A stretch of DNA of 64,000 bases. Source: Pyrenochaeta sp. MPI-SDFR-AT-0127 (taxonomy: Eukaryota > Ascomycota > Dothideomycetes > Pleosporales > Cucurbitariaceae). Positions 21,101 to 34,394 of the stretch are shown here, piece after piece (positions within the stretch are counted from its first letter, which is position 1; each line of letters begins with the position of its first letter). Made by a program: the position numbers and the translations under genes. Under the pieces are notes generated by a model. The model searched no databases, was not told the DNA's origin, and saw only the letters and a list, made by a program, of their open reading frames with translations. The stretch spans positions 31,763 through 95,762 of the forward strand of contig JAGTJM010000092.1 of NCBI GenBank assembly GCA_020747015.1, in the 5' to 3' direction.

Positions 21101-24100
21101 CAGTGAGCTGAGCTCGGTATCAAGTCCCTTTCGAGCCTTGGCAATCTCTTCGACGGCGATTTCGAAGCGATTATTGTGGATGTTGAGGATGGATGCAAAG
21201 AAAGCCCGATCAGGCGACTGCTCCTTCATGACACCGAGATAGGTGTCCATATCCGCAAACTTGCCGAGACCCCAGGCGGCCGTTGCAGCAAGCGGAGCGA
21301 TCGCCTTACGATACTCCTGACCGGCATTGGCCCACTTCTCCTTAGAAAGTGTAGAAAGGAGATCCCATTCACCGAGAGCATGCAAGCAACGCATCTTTCC
21401 CATGGTCACATCGAAAGAATCAGGATCTTCAAGCTCACGTTTCTGATAAGCGGCCAGCGCTTCGTCCCATTTCTGCAGCTTTTCAAACCAAGACTCCTTG
21501 AGGTCAACGTCGGTGTAGTTTTGAGCCTTTCTCAGTATACCAAAGGCTGCGTCTGTTTGCTGCAACTGGTTGTTGATGCTAATAAGAGCTTCTACAGCGC
21601 TGGTATTCTGCTCCGCGTTGAATTCGAGCTCTTTGTAATGCAGTGCTTTTGCGAATGCATGACACTTGCCAGCATACATACCAAGGATCCGGACGTCGAT
21701 CGGTAGGGCTTTGTCGTCATGTTCCATGAACTCTGCCAAGTTGAGGAGCACCTGTAAAATTTCGGGTGGGATGTTTGGTGATGTAAGGGCAGTTTCAATG
21801 GACCGCACAAGCTCCTCCTGGTACTGATCGTACAGCTCCGTCCAACATGAGACAAAAGCTGAGTTGAACAGACTTCTCGCGATGGGACTATAAACACTGC
21901 CTAGTGGCGTGCATGCGCGTAATGCTTGTTGTGGTGATTCTCGGAGTAACTCAACACTGAACCTTCGCATCCATTCGACCCAGTCTTCTTTGGTCGTCTT
22001 CGATGAGGCTTCCCACGCTTGCTTGAGATGCTGCTGATTGACAGCCAACTTCTTCGTAAGAATTTCCGCAGGATTAAGATCTTCGTCATCCTCGCCATAG
22101 CGTTCATCAGGGCTTAGATCCTGCGGCAATGGCTCTCCTTTCTGCAGTTTGGATACGATACGTCCGTAATTCTCATGTGGCACTTTGTGAGCGATCAGAA
22201 TCTTGTTGACTGTCGGTACGAAATGAATATAGTCTGGTCCCAGCTGGAAGATAAGCGCGCAAAGAGTCTCAAGAGCAGTCTGCTTCAATGTCGGTTCAGT
22301 TCCGGAAAGCACACGGCAAAGAGGATGAATGATGCGAGCAGCGAACTCGGAAACATTGACTTGCTTCGACAGCCTGCCCAGCGTCTCGATTGCTAGTCGT
22401 CGAATGTTCATTGGCTGTCCAGGCTTGTCAAACATCTTGACCATGACAGGAATGATCAAATGCATGTATTCTTCTGCACTTGAGCCAAAGATAAGGAACG
22501 CGTGAAGTACTCTCTCAGACGGCAGTCGTTTGCCAGTCTGATCAGAGTCGAGCACACTAAGCATCAGGGGCAGTACATCGGCTAGATAGACCTTGAACTC
22601 GCCCTCGAGTGATCGGGCGATGGCCTCAATTAGCGATAGAATAGTTGCCTGTAGCGGCGGGTGGCTGCTCCAGTACTCTTTGATAGTGGCTAAGATACTG
22701 GGCAAGTATGGTCGGATGTGTTGACGAACGATCTTGACAAGCTGGCTGAGCTGGTTGAAGTAGCCTTCCGAACGTCCAGCAGGGGTAGCACGGATAACAT
22801 GCAGGAAACCAGGTACAACCTGGCTGAGAAATGGTACACACTTCAACCCCATCGTGGCATATATGTTCATAACAGCTTCCACGATTGCGGTATGGAACTG
22901 AATCAAGGACGGATCCTTGAGTAGCCCCATCAGGGTGCTGATGACGATTGTTGGATAATACTCCTCATTCGAAGGAGTGATGCCTTGCATGATCAGCGAG
23001 ACATCAGTGACCGCTTGTGCCTCCATTATGAGGTTCCTATCAGGCGACTGTTCCATGATCTTCTGGTACTCGTCCGGATCCAACGCACCGAGAGTGCCCA
23101 TGAGCCTGACGGTTTCCCGCCTAAGTTCACCTTCAGGCTCGGTCTTAACGATGCTCATCAATATGTTCATAAGCTCTGGGTACTCCCTATAGGGTTCAAT
23201 GACGTATCCCGCATTTGTCGCCAGCTGCCCAAGGGCTCTCAGCGCAGCGAAGCGTTTCGCATCTGAGGTCAGATCTTGCATGAACTCGAGGATGACAGGC
23301 ATAAGCTCCGGAATGTACTTGATCATGCCCTCCCCACCGACTGTTGCAAGGTCACCAATGGCTTTGAGTGTGGTTGAAGCAACTTCCGGATTTGGGTCTT
23401 TTGACTTGGGCAAAAGCACAGTGACAATCGGATCGACAAGTGGTTTGATGAGGCTATCCGCAGCTCCAACAAGACTACTAATCAGCTTGGCGCTCTCCTC
23501 TTTACTGCGGGGGCTATTTGCATAGTTGACCTCCGTAAGCAGCTGTAGAAGGACTTTGCGTAAGGAAGGAAAGACATAGGCAGGATTGACAGCGGTAAGG
23601 CGACCAATGATGGACATCGCAGCCTCACGAATGCCGAAGATCTCATCGTTCAGGGCGAGGAACAGAGTACGGACATTATCAGCCTTCCCGAGATGGCGGT
23701 CGAAACGAGCATCCAGAGCGACAAGCACGTCCCATCGGATATCTGGATCAATGTCACCAACACCGACAGTTAGGAGTTTCTCAATGATGTCGCCAACAAC
23801 CTTGGTAGCATGCGTGCTAGTCTGATGCACAATGGGATCCTTGACGAACAGCTGACAGCACGTCAGTGCCGCTCGCTTGCGTATCTCAGGATTGTCCGCC
23901 TCCACGTAACGAATAGCAACATCGCGAACAAACTCATTTAGCACATGGCCCGTGAAGTCGAAGCTGCCCAGTGTGTGAAGAGCAAGTGCAATTTCTGCTT
24001 CTCGTGGAGCAATCGTTTGGGGATCCTTGTGATCGCGTGTCCATATTTGTGGTGGTTGCGAGACTTGGTAGGGGCTACCGAGAGGTAAGAAATGTCGGCC

Positions 24101-25522
24101 AGCGAGGATTTGACTGAGGAGGTCCAATAACTTTTCTTGAATCATCGGCCTCGAAGGTGGTACATAGTGTGCCATATCCACAAGAGCCTGGAATAGAGAG
24201 TCGCTCAGTCCGCAGGAGAAGATGGGGTCCAGTAGCCGCTCGACGGACTTGGTAAGAGCCTGGCCAACAGCCGCTGCTATCATACTAAGACACTGAAATA
24301 TCGGCGCCTCGTTGATGACAGCCTTGTTCCGTGATTTGGCTATGAGACCCTCCTGTATGAACCCAAGGATGCCCTCCAAATACGGCGAAATAGCGACGCC
24401 GACAGCATTGGCAATCTGCCCAATCGCCACAAATGCCTTGTCCCTATCGCGGTCCTTCCTTATCAGACCTTGAAGATGCAGCATGCACTGATGTAGGTAT
24501 TTTGTCGCGAATTCGGTAGGGGAATAGCTGGCTAGTATAGGGATAATAAGAACCACTTCTCTCCGGACCAGTGCGTCTCTGTGCTCTCTGTACTTCAGCA
24601 CCGTCTCCACCGTCTCTTTATACTTGATGTCGTTCAAGAACATGGTGCTCTTGTCCAGCAGCTCCTTCATCGTGAGCAGTGAGCCGTGGATCGCTTCGTT
24701 CGTGTTGATCGTGAAACCCCGCAAGATCTCGTCGTAGACCTTCCCGAACCAGAGCTGGCGCATTTGCGAGTCGCGAGGTGATATTATCTCAAAGCAGGCG
24801 CTGATTGCTTCGGCGGCAGATTCACGAATGAGCACCTTGGGATCACGCAACGCAACCCAAATGACCTCAAAGATCTGAGCAATCCACTGGTACATGAGCG
24901 TGGGCGAGTTCTTGGCCAGCTCTCTTAGAATAAGCACAGCGGCGAAGCGGCGGTTCTCCAGACGCTCCAGCTGCAGCCATTCCAGCGCACCCTTGACCTC
25001 TGCCTCCACCAGCTCTGCTGTGAGTGTTCCGCCAGGTTTCGCGAGTCTACCGAGGGCCTTGGCTGCCACCACCATGGCTGTTATGTCCTGCCCTCGCATG
25101 ACCGCCCTGAGGTACGAAGCAAAGCGCGTCGTTTTCTGGCCCGCATCGTCGCCACGGAAATCGATCAGGGCGTTGAGCGCGTGAATACCACCGATGCGTT
25201 CGTTCGAATCGCTACCTGTGACGATGAGGCCTGAGATCTTGGTGTACACCTCGTTGTTGAAATTGGTAAAGACATTGGGCGCGAGTTCTGCACAACGTCA
25301 GTCCTTTAAAGCTTCGGTGGGGCCTGCTTGATATTGAAGCTCACCTCGATGCGCGGATTCGACAGTCTGTCGCAGTGTGTTTGCGGCTCTTTGTCTGGTT
25401 TCGTCATTTCTGTGGCGCGTTAGCTTTTTGAAATATCTGCGGCATCAACGCGAAGCTCACTTTGAGCGAAGCTCGTGGACTATGCGGTCCAGTTGAGCCG
25501 ACAGGGGACTCTGCTGCGCCAT
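18119..25522 (-). CDS. TOR: Serine/threonine kinase TOR (PI3K-related)
   Basis: Four exons: 25522-25461, 25409-25345, 25287-18557 and 18481-18119. The joined frame is intact and gives 2406 residues, normal for fungal TOR. Residues of about 1-1250 are HEAT repeats. The FAT domain covers about 1250-1800. The FRB domain at about 1880-1975 contains LEEASRLYFG with Ser1901, the residue whose mutation gives rapamycin resistance in other TORs, and LNQAWDLYYQVF. The kinase domain shows GHEDIRQDERVMQ, the catalytic loop GLGDRHPSNLML and HIDFGD (Asp2223). The protein ends in the FATC signature CQHYIGWCSFW. TOR is the core of TORC1/TORC2 and couples nutrients to growth. A segment at about residues 1600-1660 is unusually rich in Asn, Gly and Met, probably a disordered loop. 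Only one TOR is in the window, so whether the species has a second copy is unknown. Confidence 0.97.
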
Positions 25523-26093
25523 TTTGTCTGCTTCACCTGAAGCTCCCGGCGACAAAAGCGAAGATGTTCATTCCATCCATAGAAAGGATAGAAGAAAGAG
25601 ATTAGGGTAGTGTCCGGGGTGAATTGGTGCCTCTAAAGTTGCTGGCTCCGCGCCCGACGTATGTCACGAGCGCCAAGTACATCGAGCTTGGACCCAACCT
25701 TAAATCTCACCGGGCTTCCCAAATAGGATGCTGGCTTATAACGAGACCATAGCTCTTGTCGCGGTGAGTACTTGCAGAGAAAGGAATAATGGACTATTGG
25801 GCTTGGAGTAGCGGTAACCGAGTTAAGCCATCATGTGTATTGATATCACTTTTGAAGGATGGACCATGGTCCCGCAAATCGAATGATGCTCCAATGGCTG
25901 GTACATTTGAGACACTCTCCGAGCACTCCAATACACATCCACACACCGACGACCACGCTTTAAAACTGACAGACCCACAACTCCACCCAACCACTCTTTG
26001 GTATCACACTCATCACACCTTTAATCTCGTGCATCATAGCAGACTTTGTCACCCTCAAAGTCTGCCACTTCAAGCTCCGTTCATCGATTCGAT
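25523..26093. other. Intergenic region between TOR and SEC12
   Basis: This contains the TOR promoter and leader and the SEC12 3' end. The + strand frame at 25789-26343 mostly overlaps the SEC12 last exon and lacks coding support. Nothing else is seen. Confidence 0.5.
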
Positions 26094-28098
26094 CTATCCA
26101 ATAACCCCTTGCGCAACTTGCCCCACCAGGCCGCCAATCTGCCCAAAGAAGATACTTTTAAGAATGGTAGTTCCCTCTCCAACAGTCCACATGCCTGCAT
26201 CTTGCAATTTTTTCTTCCACAATTTCTTCTCTTCCTTACTAAGGTCGTCCCACTTCTTGGCCTGCGCATGCTGCTTGAGCACAGCTTCATGGTCATCGTG
26301 GATTTCGGTGCTAAGTGTTCCATCTGACTCGGAGTCGTCGTGAATGACGAGAGCTTTCTGGGAGTCGGAGGCAGATGGGTCGGAGGACTCGGACAGGACA
26401 TGAGGAAGATGCAGGTCCAAGAGATCTGCGATGCGCTGCGTTGTTTGGACAATAGCTGAATCAGCATTGTTGAGGACGACCTCGTGACGTTTATCGCGGA
26501 GAGACTCGCCAAAGGTTTTGTGCTGGCTTGCTGAGTTTTGTAGGCTTGCGGGTATTATCCCCTTGGTCAAGTTGCCCTCTGGATCTATCAGAGATTGGAT
26601 CATAAGCGCTATTACAGCGACCACCATAGCCACTACGAGGTAAGTTGCTGCCTTGAACATATTCCTTGATCGCGCTGTTTGGAGTACGTAACGCGAACCG
26701 GTAGATTGAAGCTGGAAAGTTTCCACAGAAATGGTGTTCCCGAGCGACGTCGAGGCCAGACGGAGATATTGAGGTCCAACTGTCTTGCCCACCGAAGCCT
26801 CTGGCTTGTAGAAGGGCGAAAAGACAACTTTAGTCATTTGCACATCGTGGACCTAGGCCGTGTCAGCACATTTTGATTACAATTGTCACATTCACACATA
26901 CATTATCGTAGCTGTTGAAAGAATGGAAGCTGCTGAGCGAGTCTCTGGCAGGGCCGTAGTAGTCCATGGTGTACACGCTCAGAGAAATGTCAATCGCTCC
27001 GATGGCAACAGCGATCTGATATGCGCCATCCGAGTCGGGATCCAGTAGCGCAACATCCATATCTGTAGCCGCCTTCACATGTTTCGGGAGTGTTTTCCGC
27101 AGGACAATGCTTCCAGGACCCTCTTCATACAAGTGCAAAACCAATAAGTCTACGCCGCTCCTATTCGGCTTGTTCGCCAACAATAGAAGGTGTTTCGGTG
27201 ACAGCCATCGCACACACCTTAACTTTGAACGGGCCTTCTTCTCGCCCAGATCTTGATGCGGAATGGTATACAGCTTTCTGCGCTCATTCTTGCCTTTGTT
27301 CTTTCCCTGCGTAAAATCGTAGTTGATATCCTGGACATGGACTTCCTGATCTAGCACATATGTGACTTGAAATCTTCCCTCGCCCTGATCAAAGATATCT
27401 AGGTCGTTTGCTTCTTGGCCTTTAGGAAGTGCGACGCGTTGTATTATGTCCTGTCCCTGTGGCCTGTTCGAGGTTGCACTAAAGATAACAATCTCGTTCT
27501 CGTCACCAGCGAGACTAGACGCAATCGCGCCGATGCGCCTATTTGGCGTATTAGAAGCCGTCCGCTGCGGTGGAGACAACCGTACTAAACGCTGGTAGCC
27601 TTCCTTCGCGGTGAGTGCAGACTGCGGTGGTGTGAAGAGGATTGTTTTGCTCAGGAACGCGATTTTGGCGTCTTGCTTTACCAAACCCTTGTCCGCGACC
27701 TTGCTCTTTGGGAACTGTACTTCGAAGGCACGGAAGTGCTCGTTCCTGGCTCTCGATCGGTCTTCCTCGCTGCTATTGATACCGGCATATAGTATCAAGC
27801 CATCTTTGGTCGCCAGGTTCGCAAGACATGTTACTGAGTCGTCTTCAGAGGCTTCGATCTCCGCAGAAGGTTCGATCGTGGGAGCTCGTGAGCCAAAGTC
27901 GAAGAGAGTTATCTTGTTCTTGACGCCATGTCTTCCTCCACCTCCACCGCCGCCGACCACGAGATGGCCAGGCCTGCTGTTCGCGAAGGTTGCAGCGAAG
28001 ATGGGATATGAAGCTACAATGGTTAGTATCAACTGTCACACTGTACCAAGAGGTTCCGAAAACCTACTTTTGGCTTTGGAGACAGTAGGGCGCGACAT
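26094..28098 (-). CDS. SEC12: Sec12-type guanine nucleotide exchange factor for Sar1
   Basis: Three exons: 28098-28068, 28013-26902 and 26852-26094, giving 633 residues. The first exon encodes only ten residues plus one base. The N-terminal cytosolic part is a seven-bladed WD40-like propeller. It opens with PIFAATFANSRPGHLVVGGGGGGGRHG, whose glycine-rich stretch corresponds to the potassium-binding K loop needed for Sar1 exchange in the family. A single transmembrane helix lies at about residues 452-471 (YLVVAMVVAVIALMIQSLI). A lumenal region of about 160 residues follows, with acidic and Lys-rich parts (KEEKKLWKKKLQDAG). Sec12 sits in the ER membrane and loads Sar1 with GTP to start COPII vesicle formation. 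No HDEL-type retrieval signal is present at the C-terminus, which ends in GQVAQGVIG. Confidence 0.9.
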
Positions 28099-28887
28099 TG
28101 GGAAGTTGTGCTGGATGCGCCGCAGCTCAGTTGCGCCGCGGAGGTCTGGGCAAAACCGTACGATCGGCACAGGTTCTAGAAGAACAAGTCGGTATTGTAG
28201 GGCTCAGTACCGAAATAAGGGTCGTGTAGGGAGTAGGAGATGAAGGGAGCTTGATAGGGGGATCGCGATCCACTACGCTGTAGGGAACAGGTTACAGGAG
28301 TCGCTTTTGTCCACGTTGCGCGTGGGATAGCAACAAGCCGCCTCGGGCGCAAGCGTCATCGGTCCAGCCATTTTTTGGCGTCGTCCTTATCGATAGCCCT
28401 TGCGACATGTTTCAATTGCAAAAGTCGGGCCATCTCTTATCTCCATGAGACTTCGATGTCGCCGATCAGAGGGTGTCAATGTATGGAAGAGACACAGGGC
28501 TACTTCACGCATTCCAAAAAACTTTGCGCTACAAAGACGGTATGCTTTCCAAAAAGTTCCGTTTCGTCTATCCTTATGATAGGAAATGCTATCTACTGAG
28601 GCTTTGGCCTGACTGGATCCCTCCCACAAGCAATCGTGGTTGCCCACACAACTGTACCTTTCGTGGATATCGTCCTCCTCTTTTCGCAAGCATCAATAAT
28701 CCGAACAACGCCATGCCATACCTACCGCCCAACCACCAGAACAATCCTCAGACCACGTCTGTCTTCGTGTAAAGTCAAAACGCCGCGATGCTCGCTAATG
28801 GGGATCCAAAGTTTTTGAACGAAAGGAAGCTATCTATATTTTGAGTCGGGTGACAGAAATGAGGCTGATGATGGTATCCACACAAGC
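28099..28887. other. Intergenic region between SEC12 and the karyopherin gene
   Basis: Both neighbours lie on the minus strand, so this holds the SEC12 promoter and the karyopherin 3' end. Frames up to 100 codons occur on both strands but have no domain and no consistent coding bias. No gene is supported. Confidence 0.5.
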
Positions 28888-31800
28888 CTACTGCTGGGGT
28901 ACCGGTGACGGGTTCCCGTTCGCTGCAGCTGCTTGCGCCTGGGCTTGTGTTTGCGCAATGACCTCAGCCTGGTGGACAGCTCCTTCGACGACCTGTTGCT
29001 CTTCAGGATTTAGGTTCTTTGTGAGATTTTCGTACAATGCAGGCTGCTCTTGTTGAAGACCTTGTATATGTGAGTAATGTATTCAATCGTTGTGAGAGGG
29101 AGTAACATACGGAGCAGCGCATGCTTGAACATGCCGTAGGGCTCAACTTTGTCGAGGGGTGTCTCAAGGAGGCTCTCCTCTTCGAGCTCATCATCGTCAT
29201 CGTCATCGACAGAAGAGAATTTCTGGGCCTAGTTCCGTTAGTAAGTAGGAAGACCACGTCTATCAGAGACCATACCTCTTCATTCAAGAACTCGAGATAT
29301 GCGGCACTCTCGTCCTTTACGTCCTCTGCCTCATCTGCCTCATTGTTCCAATCGGCTTCCTGCTCCCACTCTTCGTCTTCTTCTTCCTCATACTCGCCAG
29401 CAAAGTCGAAACTGTCTTCCTTCTTCGCTTCTTCACGATCTACACAAAGGTTAGCAATCACGCGCATGTAACCGTAGCGTATTAAGACTTACTCTTCAGC
29501 GCAGCAGGGAGCGTTTGGAATAACCGTACGATACCCTGCAGCAGACGTGGCCAGCCTTGCTGAACACTGACAGGAACATCCTGAGCACTCAAAGTGAGAA
29601 GTGCACAGATTGCCGAGATGCACAGCTTCTTGTCGTGGACCCTAGTGAAGCTGTCGATGCTGGAGAACCACAAGCTGAAGAACTTATTGGTCCAGCCATT
29701 GGTTTCGAGCACATGTAGCGCCAAAGCTGGGTTGTAGTAAATAGAGTTGATCACTACCTCCATCAAGTGAATCCGTAGTGACTTGACCTTTGGCTCTTCA
29801 TTCGTCAAAACCTGCATGCTCAAAGAGATGAATTCTGGAGCAAAGTCGTCGACGTGACCACGCATGTTGAGCATAATGATCTCGGCAAGCTTGCAACCGC
29901 AGATTCGATCAACGCCTCCAACCTTGTCGTCCTTGAAGATTGTTCGCACCATATCGACCATGGCATCGAGATATGGGCGATTCTGTATCAATGTTTGCGT
30001 CCCGTAGTTTACGAAGTTTTCTAGTGCGGGTAGCATGTCTGCCGGATTATTAGCGAGCTATCACCGGGAAAATACAATGAGGATAGTAATAACCTTCAAG
30101 ATACAACTCTGCACCAGCCTTGAACGTCCTGTGAATCAGCTCGAAGGCTTGCCACATGGTGGCTGATATACTCTTTGCGGCGAATGTGCAGCTGTCGATG
30201 ATCTCGAAGACCTCGTTGTATAGGTCTGCAAACAGATTAGTATAGGAGTGGAAGTGGGTAACCTTATGAGATCGCGTACCATAGAGCTTGTTCTCGAGTG
30301 TAATAGTAATTACAGGCATAAGAATAGTCTCTAGATGTAGCAGAACGTCGGGAGTACTCTCAAGCGTAAGGATGAGAGTACCTATCGTCTGCAAGACACC
30401 AAGCGCGGTGATGCTCTTCTCGTCCAGGAAGTCGCCGTACTCGCTATCGTCGCCCTTCTCTTGGTTTCTCGAAACGAGTTCGCGGACGATGCGTAGATAA
30501 GTATCCCGCAATTGTTCACTCAACGCTACCGCGAAAGGTGTCAGTTCCGGTGCGAAAACCTCAACAAAGTCTTCCATGACATTTGCTAACGCATCCACGT
30601 CAACCTCATTCGCTAGCTTCAGGAGCTGTTGCATGACTTGTGGAATGTTTTGCTTCATGTTAGTTCGGATGATGTCGTGGCGGATGAGTGGCTGCAGGGA
30701 CAGTGCTGCGGCGACCCGGACAGGGAGAGTCGGGTCAGCCATTGATTCCAAGATGTTACGGTAGATTATTATCAGGTTATTCGGGTCCTTGAAGTCAAGC
30801 TGCTCGAACTTTTCGAGGGTATCACAAGCGCGTGCACGGAGGAATCCATGAGGGCTTCGGAACTCGGGGAAAACGTGGCGGACGAAGAAGTACTCGACTT
30901 GGTCTGCGATGGGGCTCTTCTTGCCTAGTATAACACCAGACAAAGTGCCAATCATGCGCAGTGCACCTTCCTTCTCTCGCGGGTTCTTTTCGTTATCTGG
31001 GGCGGCCTCGTATCGGTTGACCATTTCGTTGACAAAGTTCAGTACGCTGAAAGTCTGCTTTCGGCGGCTCTTTGTGAGTGTGACGAGGAAGTTTGTGGCG
31101 GCGACATCTGGCGCGGTTACGTCCTCGTAAAAGTTCAATTTCCTGTGTAGGTACTCCTGAGGCTCCTCCTCGAAGAGCTCAATATCTTCGTCTGACTGGC
31201 ACAGAACAGGGAAGATCAGATGCGAAATGAGATTATCGGTGTGCGGCTTGAGCAGGGTCCACATGGACTTGGGCTTGATGCACTCGTCCAAGAAGTTCAG
31301 CGTGTAGTACAGGCTGGCCTTTGAAAGCCAGATCTGCTTTCCAACCCATTTTTCCACCTGTTGGAGGTAAATCTTCAAAATTTCAGGTGCGAAGTTGGCG
31401 ATGAAGTTTTTGGCCACTTCGGTATAGTCGACATCGTTGTGCTTGCCCAACGCAGAAGGGTTGCCGTATCTGGAATTCAATCAGTTCTGTGACCATGCAA
31501 AGTCATTCTGGAGACTCACCTAACGTATAGACGATTCAAATTCGCATAAGACCATTTCTTTGCCTTCCACCAGTGGTTTGTTTCCCGCTCATCGAGGTCC
31601 TCAGGGAGAGATGTCTCTGGTGGTTCCTTGCCAACCACCGTTAGAAACAGCGTACACCAGCCGACCATAGTCTGCTGCTCGCGGAGTGATTCGGGGAGAT
31701 CAAACTATATCCTAGTCAGCTGCCATGCCCAATATGGAGTGCGCAGTTGTCTTACGTAGATGGCGTGCTTGTAGACCTTCAGCACTGTCCGTAATATTTC

Positions 31801-32494
31801 TCCAGCCTCCAAGCTCGTCTCACTCGCCGACGAAGTGCCAATGTTGAGCAGCTGGGGAAACGTCATGGCGACGATCTTGTCAAAGTCCGCCCGATTCTCG
31901 CCCGACTTGAATCTGTAGATTTTGCATATCGCCAGCAAGCACTGCACACCCGCAAACACCGACGCGATATCCCCAGCATTGAGCAATTGCACAGTAATAT
32001 CGAGGAAGTTGGGCCATTTGGAGGGGAAGTCATATGCGAGGATCTTCTGGAGGGTTGGGATGAGCTGCATGCGCACCTGGGGCGGAGAGGCGACGAGGAC
32101 GGGGACGAGACGGTTGCGGAAGGAGGCTTTCTCCTCCTCTGGTATAGGCTTGGCCTGGCTGTACTCTTCAGCGGGCGACCAGCCCTTGGAGACGCGGTTC
32201 TTGAGATAGACGACAGCTGTAGGCACGCGTTAGCACTCCATGGCCCACTAACAGCGCGAGGCGCAATCTTACTCGACAATCGCACGGCGGGGTCCTGCTC
32301 CACCTCGAGGATGTTCAGCAGACCGTCGGTGAAGCCTGGCTTCTCTTCAGCCTGCACTGCTGTCAGTATCCGTGTGTCGCGCCAGGGTTCGGCGGGCAAC
32401 GCACATGCTTGAGGTCGAGCTCCGCCTGCTGTCTGATAGCGGCATTAGGGTCGAGGGTCGCCTGGATACGATCCCGCAAGCCGGCAACGTCCAT
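28888..32494 (-). CDS. NMD5: Importin-7/8 type karyopherin (Nmd5/Sxm1 family)
   Basis: Ten exons: 32494-32405, 32351-32273, 32216-31756, 31704-31520, 31469-30280, 30225-30094, 30038-29493, 29439-29276, 29228-29111 and 29060-28888. The joined frame gives 1045 residues, the usual length of importin-7/8 proteins. The N-terminal importin-beta domain that binds Ran-GTP starts ATLDPNAAIRQQAELDLKH and continues VYLKNRVSKGW. HEAT repeats fill most of the rest. An acidic stretch near residues 905-965 (EEEEDEEWEQEADW; DDDDDDELEEE) is typical of this family. The C-terminus is Gln/Ala-rich. The protein carries cargo such as ribosomal proteins, histones or transcription factors into the nucleus; the exact cargo cannot be read from sequence. 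Choosing between Nmd5 (Kap119) and Sxm1 (Kap108) orthology would need a tree. Confidence 0.9.
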
Positions 32495-34394
32495 GGCCGC
32501 GATTGTGTTTATCGAGGGGTCGTGTAGTGTCTCAGCGATAGGCACGAAGCTGTCAGGGTCGGTGCGGTGAGGGCGGTGGGGGTTCAGGTCGAGTTTCCTG
32601 CGACTGTTGCGCCCACAAATAACAATGCAGGTCAAGGGTTTGCGGGAGAGACAGGTAAAGAAGCAAGACACGCGTGCTTTTTCCTGGATTATGCGCCCCT
32701 TGCGGCTTGCGTCCAACGTGTGCGGGCTGTTGATGAGGGGCAGTATTTTTCTGGGTGTGCATCGAGAACCCTCACGCTTGCCCTGACACGCTTAGCACGT
32801 GGCCTGTGCACAAGCCCTTCCAGCCAAAGATCGCGCTCCCTTTGCTCTTCACGGTGGACTCCATGTGGCTTCAGATTATACTGCCCTGTCCCCCCCAGCC
32901 ATAATGCTGTAGCATTCCCGTGCGACTTCTACCACCACGCCACAAAGTCTGCCGTTACGCGGCACGAGCTGCCTGATTGCCGGCATCGACTCAGTCCCCC
33001 GCTTGCAGAACTGTACCTGCAGCCTTATGCTTACCATCCCACTATTCTCCATCTAGTGGCTGCACTGCAGGCAGAAGTTATTCCGTCAAGCAATACTACC
33101 CAACGCAGGCATCTCTGGCTGCAAATTCGGGAACTTCTGTTACGCGAGAACCACTTCTCCCTTTGTCCGCATCGTGTATCCTCGACTACCATAGCCAACA
33201 CTGCCCTCGCACAGAACAGCCGATTCTCAAGAGCTGACAATCCCTACTTGTCTGCTCTTTGACCGTAAAGTCTGTTCTCTGTGTCAATCGCTACATGTGG
33301 CCAATGCTGGCTGCAAACCAGTGCCTCGTACTACCTGAGAAACCTACCAGCGCATTGGGCGCCACAATCACATGAAAGGTTGCGCAGGCAGAACCACAAT
33401 GATTATGGATTCAAAGGCACCCATTTCTGCAAGCACTTGGATAGTGGCAGCCTAATCATATACCATTTACCACGTAATTTGAAAGTGAAGTAGATGGCCA
33501 TCTGAGAGCTATGCAGAGATGACAAGGTTAACCTACACCTTTCAACGGACACTCTAAGCAGTTGTTATTCTTCACATAGTCTCATCGGAACAATGTCAAG
33601 ATACAAATAGTTTGAGGAACAAATCTTTGGGCTGAATCCTCATGACAGTCACTTGAGACCATACACACTTTCAATGCTTCTTTATCAATAAGCTATACCT
33701 GCTCGCCCATCACATCTTTTTGATATTTTGGGTTTTGTTCGTCCTGCACTGGTTTCTCGCATTGCGATACGCAAACCCACTCTTGGCATGGGGTGAATGC
33801 ATTTGAGTCGAAAGATCTCCGTCGTAGCTTCGGTGCCCAACGTCTTCTACGCAACAGCAGGACAGACAAGGCTCTCACTAGTTCTGCCAGGGCATCTCAC
33901 TCAGGCCCTGTGTTAGACCATGTGAGGCAGCATTAAGTGGCCTAGTTCCAACAAGAGATTCTCCGTACTTGTCAATAGCGTTCCATTCTTTCAACGTGTA
34001 ATGCGTCTTGGAAGGAGTCAACAGCCTCTATGCTGGTTCTTCCCCAGCACTCCTCACGATACAGAACTATCAGCTGAATCATCCTTGCTACTCTGTTTCT
34101 TTAAACGAACGTTTAAGAAACTGATACAGCGATGGTTTGCAGATCGTTGCCTTGGGCAGCACAGGTGTCAAAGTGTCATGCGCGCTCCCATGGAAACGCT
34201 ATAATATGACATGCTATATTATGCAAAGAACCCCACAAGGCTTGTAGTGTGATCGTTTCGAACATTGTGCCGGGAGTTCTTGGGTCGACCGAGAATCACC
34301 ATTTCTTTTTAGTGCCAAAAATAGCTTGTCTCAAAACTCAACCCCGCCTTGGCCTGGACCAGGATGGACCATCCAGCTTCGAAACGCTCCACCT
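32495..34394. other. Intergenic region between the karyopherin and SKI2 genes
   Basis: This 1.9 kb stretch holds the karyopherin promoter and leader on the left and the SKI2 3' region on the right. A + strand frame over 32567-33262 has no ATG at its start, overlaps the karyopherin leader and shows no domain. An AT-rich part runs from about 33480 to 34260. Nothing else is seen. Confidence 0.5.

Noticed and set aside
25789..26343. 184-codon frame on the + strand antisense to SEC12
   Set aside because: It mostly overlaps the SEC12 last exon, whose frame carries a convincing protein; no domain is seen.
32567..33262. 231-codon frame on the + strand upstream of the karyopherin gene
   Set aside because: It starts without ATG, overlaps the karyopherin leader, has no domain and is rich in Cys, Arg and Leu as expected from chance frames.
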